Shown: positions 63,745-64,000 of the stretch, piece by piece
Layout of the letters: every line of letters begins with the position of its first letter
How positions within the stretch are numbered: position 1 is the stretch's first letter
Source: Halopseudomonas xiamenensis
GTDB lineage: Bacteria > Pseudomonadota > Gammaproteobacteria > Pseudomonadales > Pseudomonadaceae
Length of the DNA stretch: 64,000 nt
Assembly (NCBI RefSeq): GCF_014219065.1
Contig: NZ_JACLGO010000008.1
Location: forward strand, 62,001-126,000
Direction: 5' to 3'
Made by a program: the position numbers and the translations under genes
Notes under the pieces: generated by a model
Told to the model about the DNA's origin: nothing
Seen by the model: the letters and a program-made list of their open reading frames with translations, nothing else
Databases searched by the model: none

Positions 63745-64000
63745 ATGAGCACCGATTCGAAAGAAGTGATTTCCACCCTGAACGACCTGATCGAAACCTG
63801 CAAGGATGGTGAGGAAGGCTTTCGCGTTTGCGCCGAGGACATCAAGCGGCCGGAATTGAAAACCCTGTTTACCCAGCGTTCCACCGAGTGCGCGCAGGCG
63901 GCTCAGGAGCTGCAGGCGATCGTCATTCGCCTGGGCGGCGACCCCGAGGACAGCACCAGTGTGGCCGGAGACCTGCATCGCCGCTGGGTAGACCTCAAGT
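63745..64000 (+). CDS. PA2169/DUF2383 family four-helix-bundle protein, N-terminal part
   Basis: From MSTDSKEVISTLNDLIETCKDGEEGFRVCAEDIKRPELKTLFTQRSTECAQAAQELQAIVIRLGGDPEDSTSVAGDLHRRWVDLK the frame runs off the window. This is the DUF2383 pattern (PA2169 family), a ferritin-like helical bundle probably binding a di-metal site, often stress-induced. A TAGGAGC ribosome site supports the start. Confidence 0.88.
   Translation, partial: MSTDSKEVISTLNDLIETCKDGEEGFRVCAEDIKRPELKTLFTQRSTECAQAAQELQAIVIRLGGDPEDSTSVAGDLHRRWVDLK

Overview
This 64 kb window is a chromosomal segment of a gamma-proteobacterium of the Pseudomonadaceae. The best evidence is the right half: DUF3108-purN-purM | DUF2066-hda | DUF2069-wrbA-arsC | yihY-thioredoxin | SLT-lipoprotein-proS | oprD-type porin | HIT-slyX | cold-shock membrane protein-dps | aspS-yebC-ruvCAB-ybgC-tolQRAB-pal-cpoB-tRNA-Lys matches, gene for gene as I recall it, the PAO1 segment PA0943-PA0974. 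The proteins are Pseudomonas-like but diverged. A marine or Halopseudomonas-type lineage is possible, but that is only a guess. GC content is high except in the 15.6-22.7 kb stretch.

Layout. 1-2.1 kb: end of an AI-2E family permease, a YdjM-type membrane hydrolase and a crotonase. 2.26 kb: tRNA-Ser(GGA) with a terminator. 2.5-9.2 kb: a perfect Zur-type palindrome, then a tightly coupled operon of TonB-dependent receptor, exported membrane-anchored CobN-like protein, ExbB/MotA-like channel and DUF2149 protein (PA1922-PA1925 type, zinc starvation). 9.2-10.0 kb: a deletion scar joining the 5' part of a FecI-type sigma factor to the 3' part of a TolC-type protein. This is probably what remains of a Has-like haem-acquisition operon. 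10.3-13.6 kb: haem oxygenase, DUF454, ExbB, ExbD and TonB. 13.7-14.3 kb: DUF3010 and a nucleoside deaminase remnant.

14.5-22.7 kb is an accessory, defence-like island. It holds an Mrr-type nuclease with membrane segments and a zinc finger, a two-gene unit of a 741-aa protein with phosphoribosyltransferase-like segments and a GHKL ATPase, a complete IS3/IS407-type insertion with 4-bp target duplication, and a two-gene unit of an unknown 218-aa protein and an XRE-ImmA/IrrE protein with direct-repeat operator candidates. The PRTase-like/GHKL pair is the best candidate for an undescribed system.

22.9-29.5 kb: a lysoplasmalogenase, then a cobalamin block on the minus strand (cobalamin riboswitch, btuB, btuF, btuC, btuD, an RlpA-like lipoprotein, a corrinoid adenosyltransferase-like protein). 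29.6-37.6 kb: 2H phosphoesterase, CBS protein, 2-hydroxyacid dehydrogenase, a siderophore receptor with a Fur-type site, a YihY protein, endonuclease I and a 3-hydroxyacyl-CoA dehydrogenase. 37.8-63.5 kb is the conserved block above: purine synthesis, replication control, envelope assembly, translation and recombination. The window ends in a PA2169-type four-helix-bundle gene. Metal and cofactor acquisition is the main theme of the left half: zinc, haem/iron, cobalamin and siderophore systems, each with its own apparent control site.
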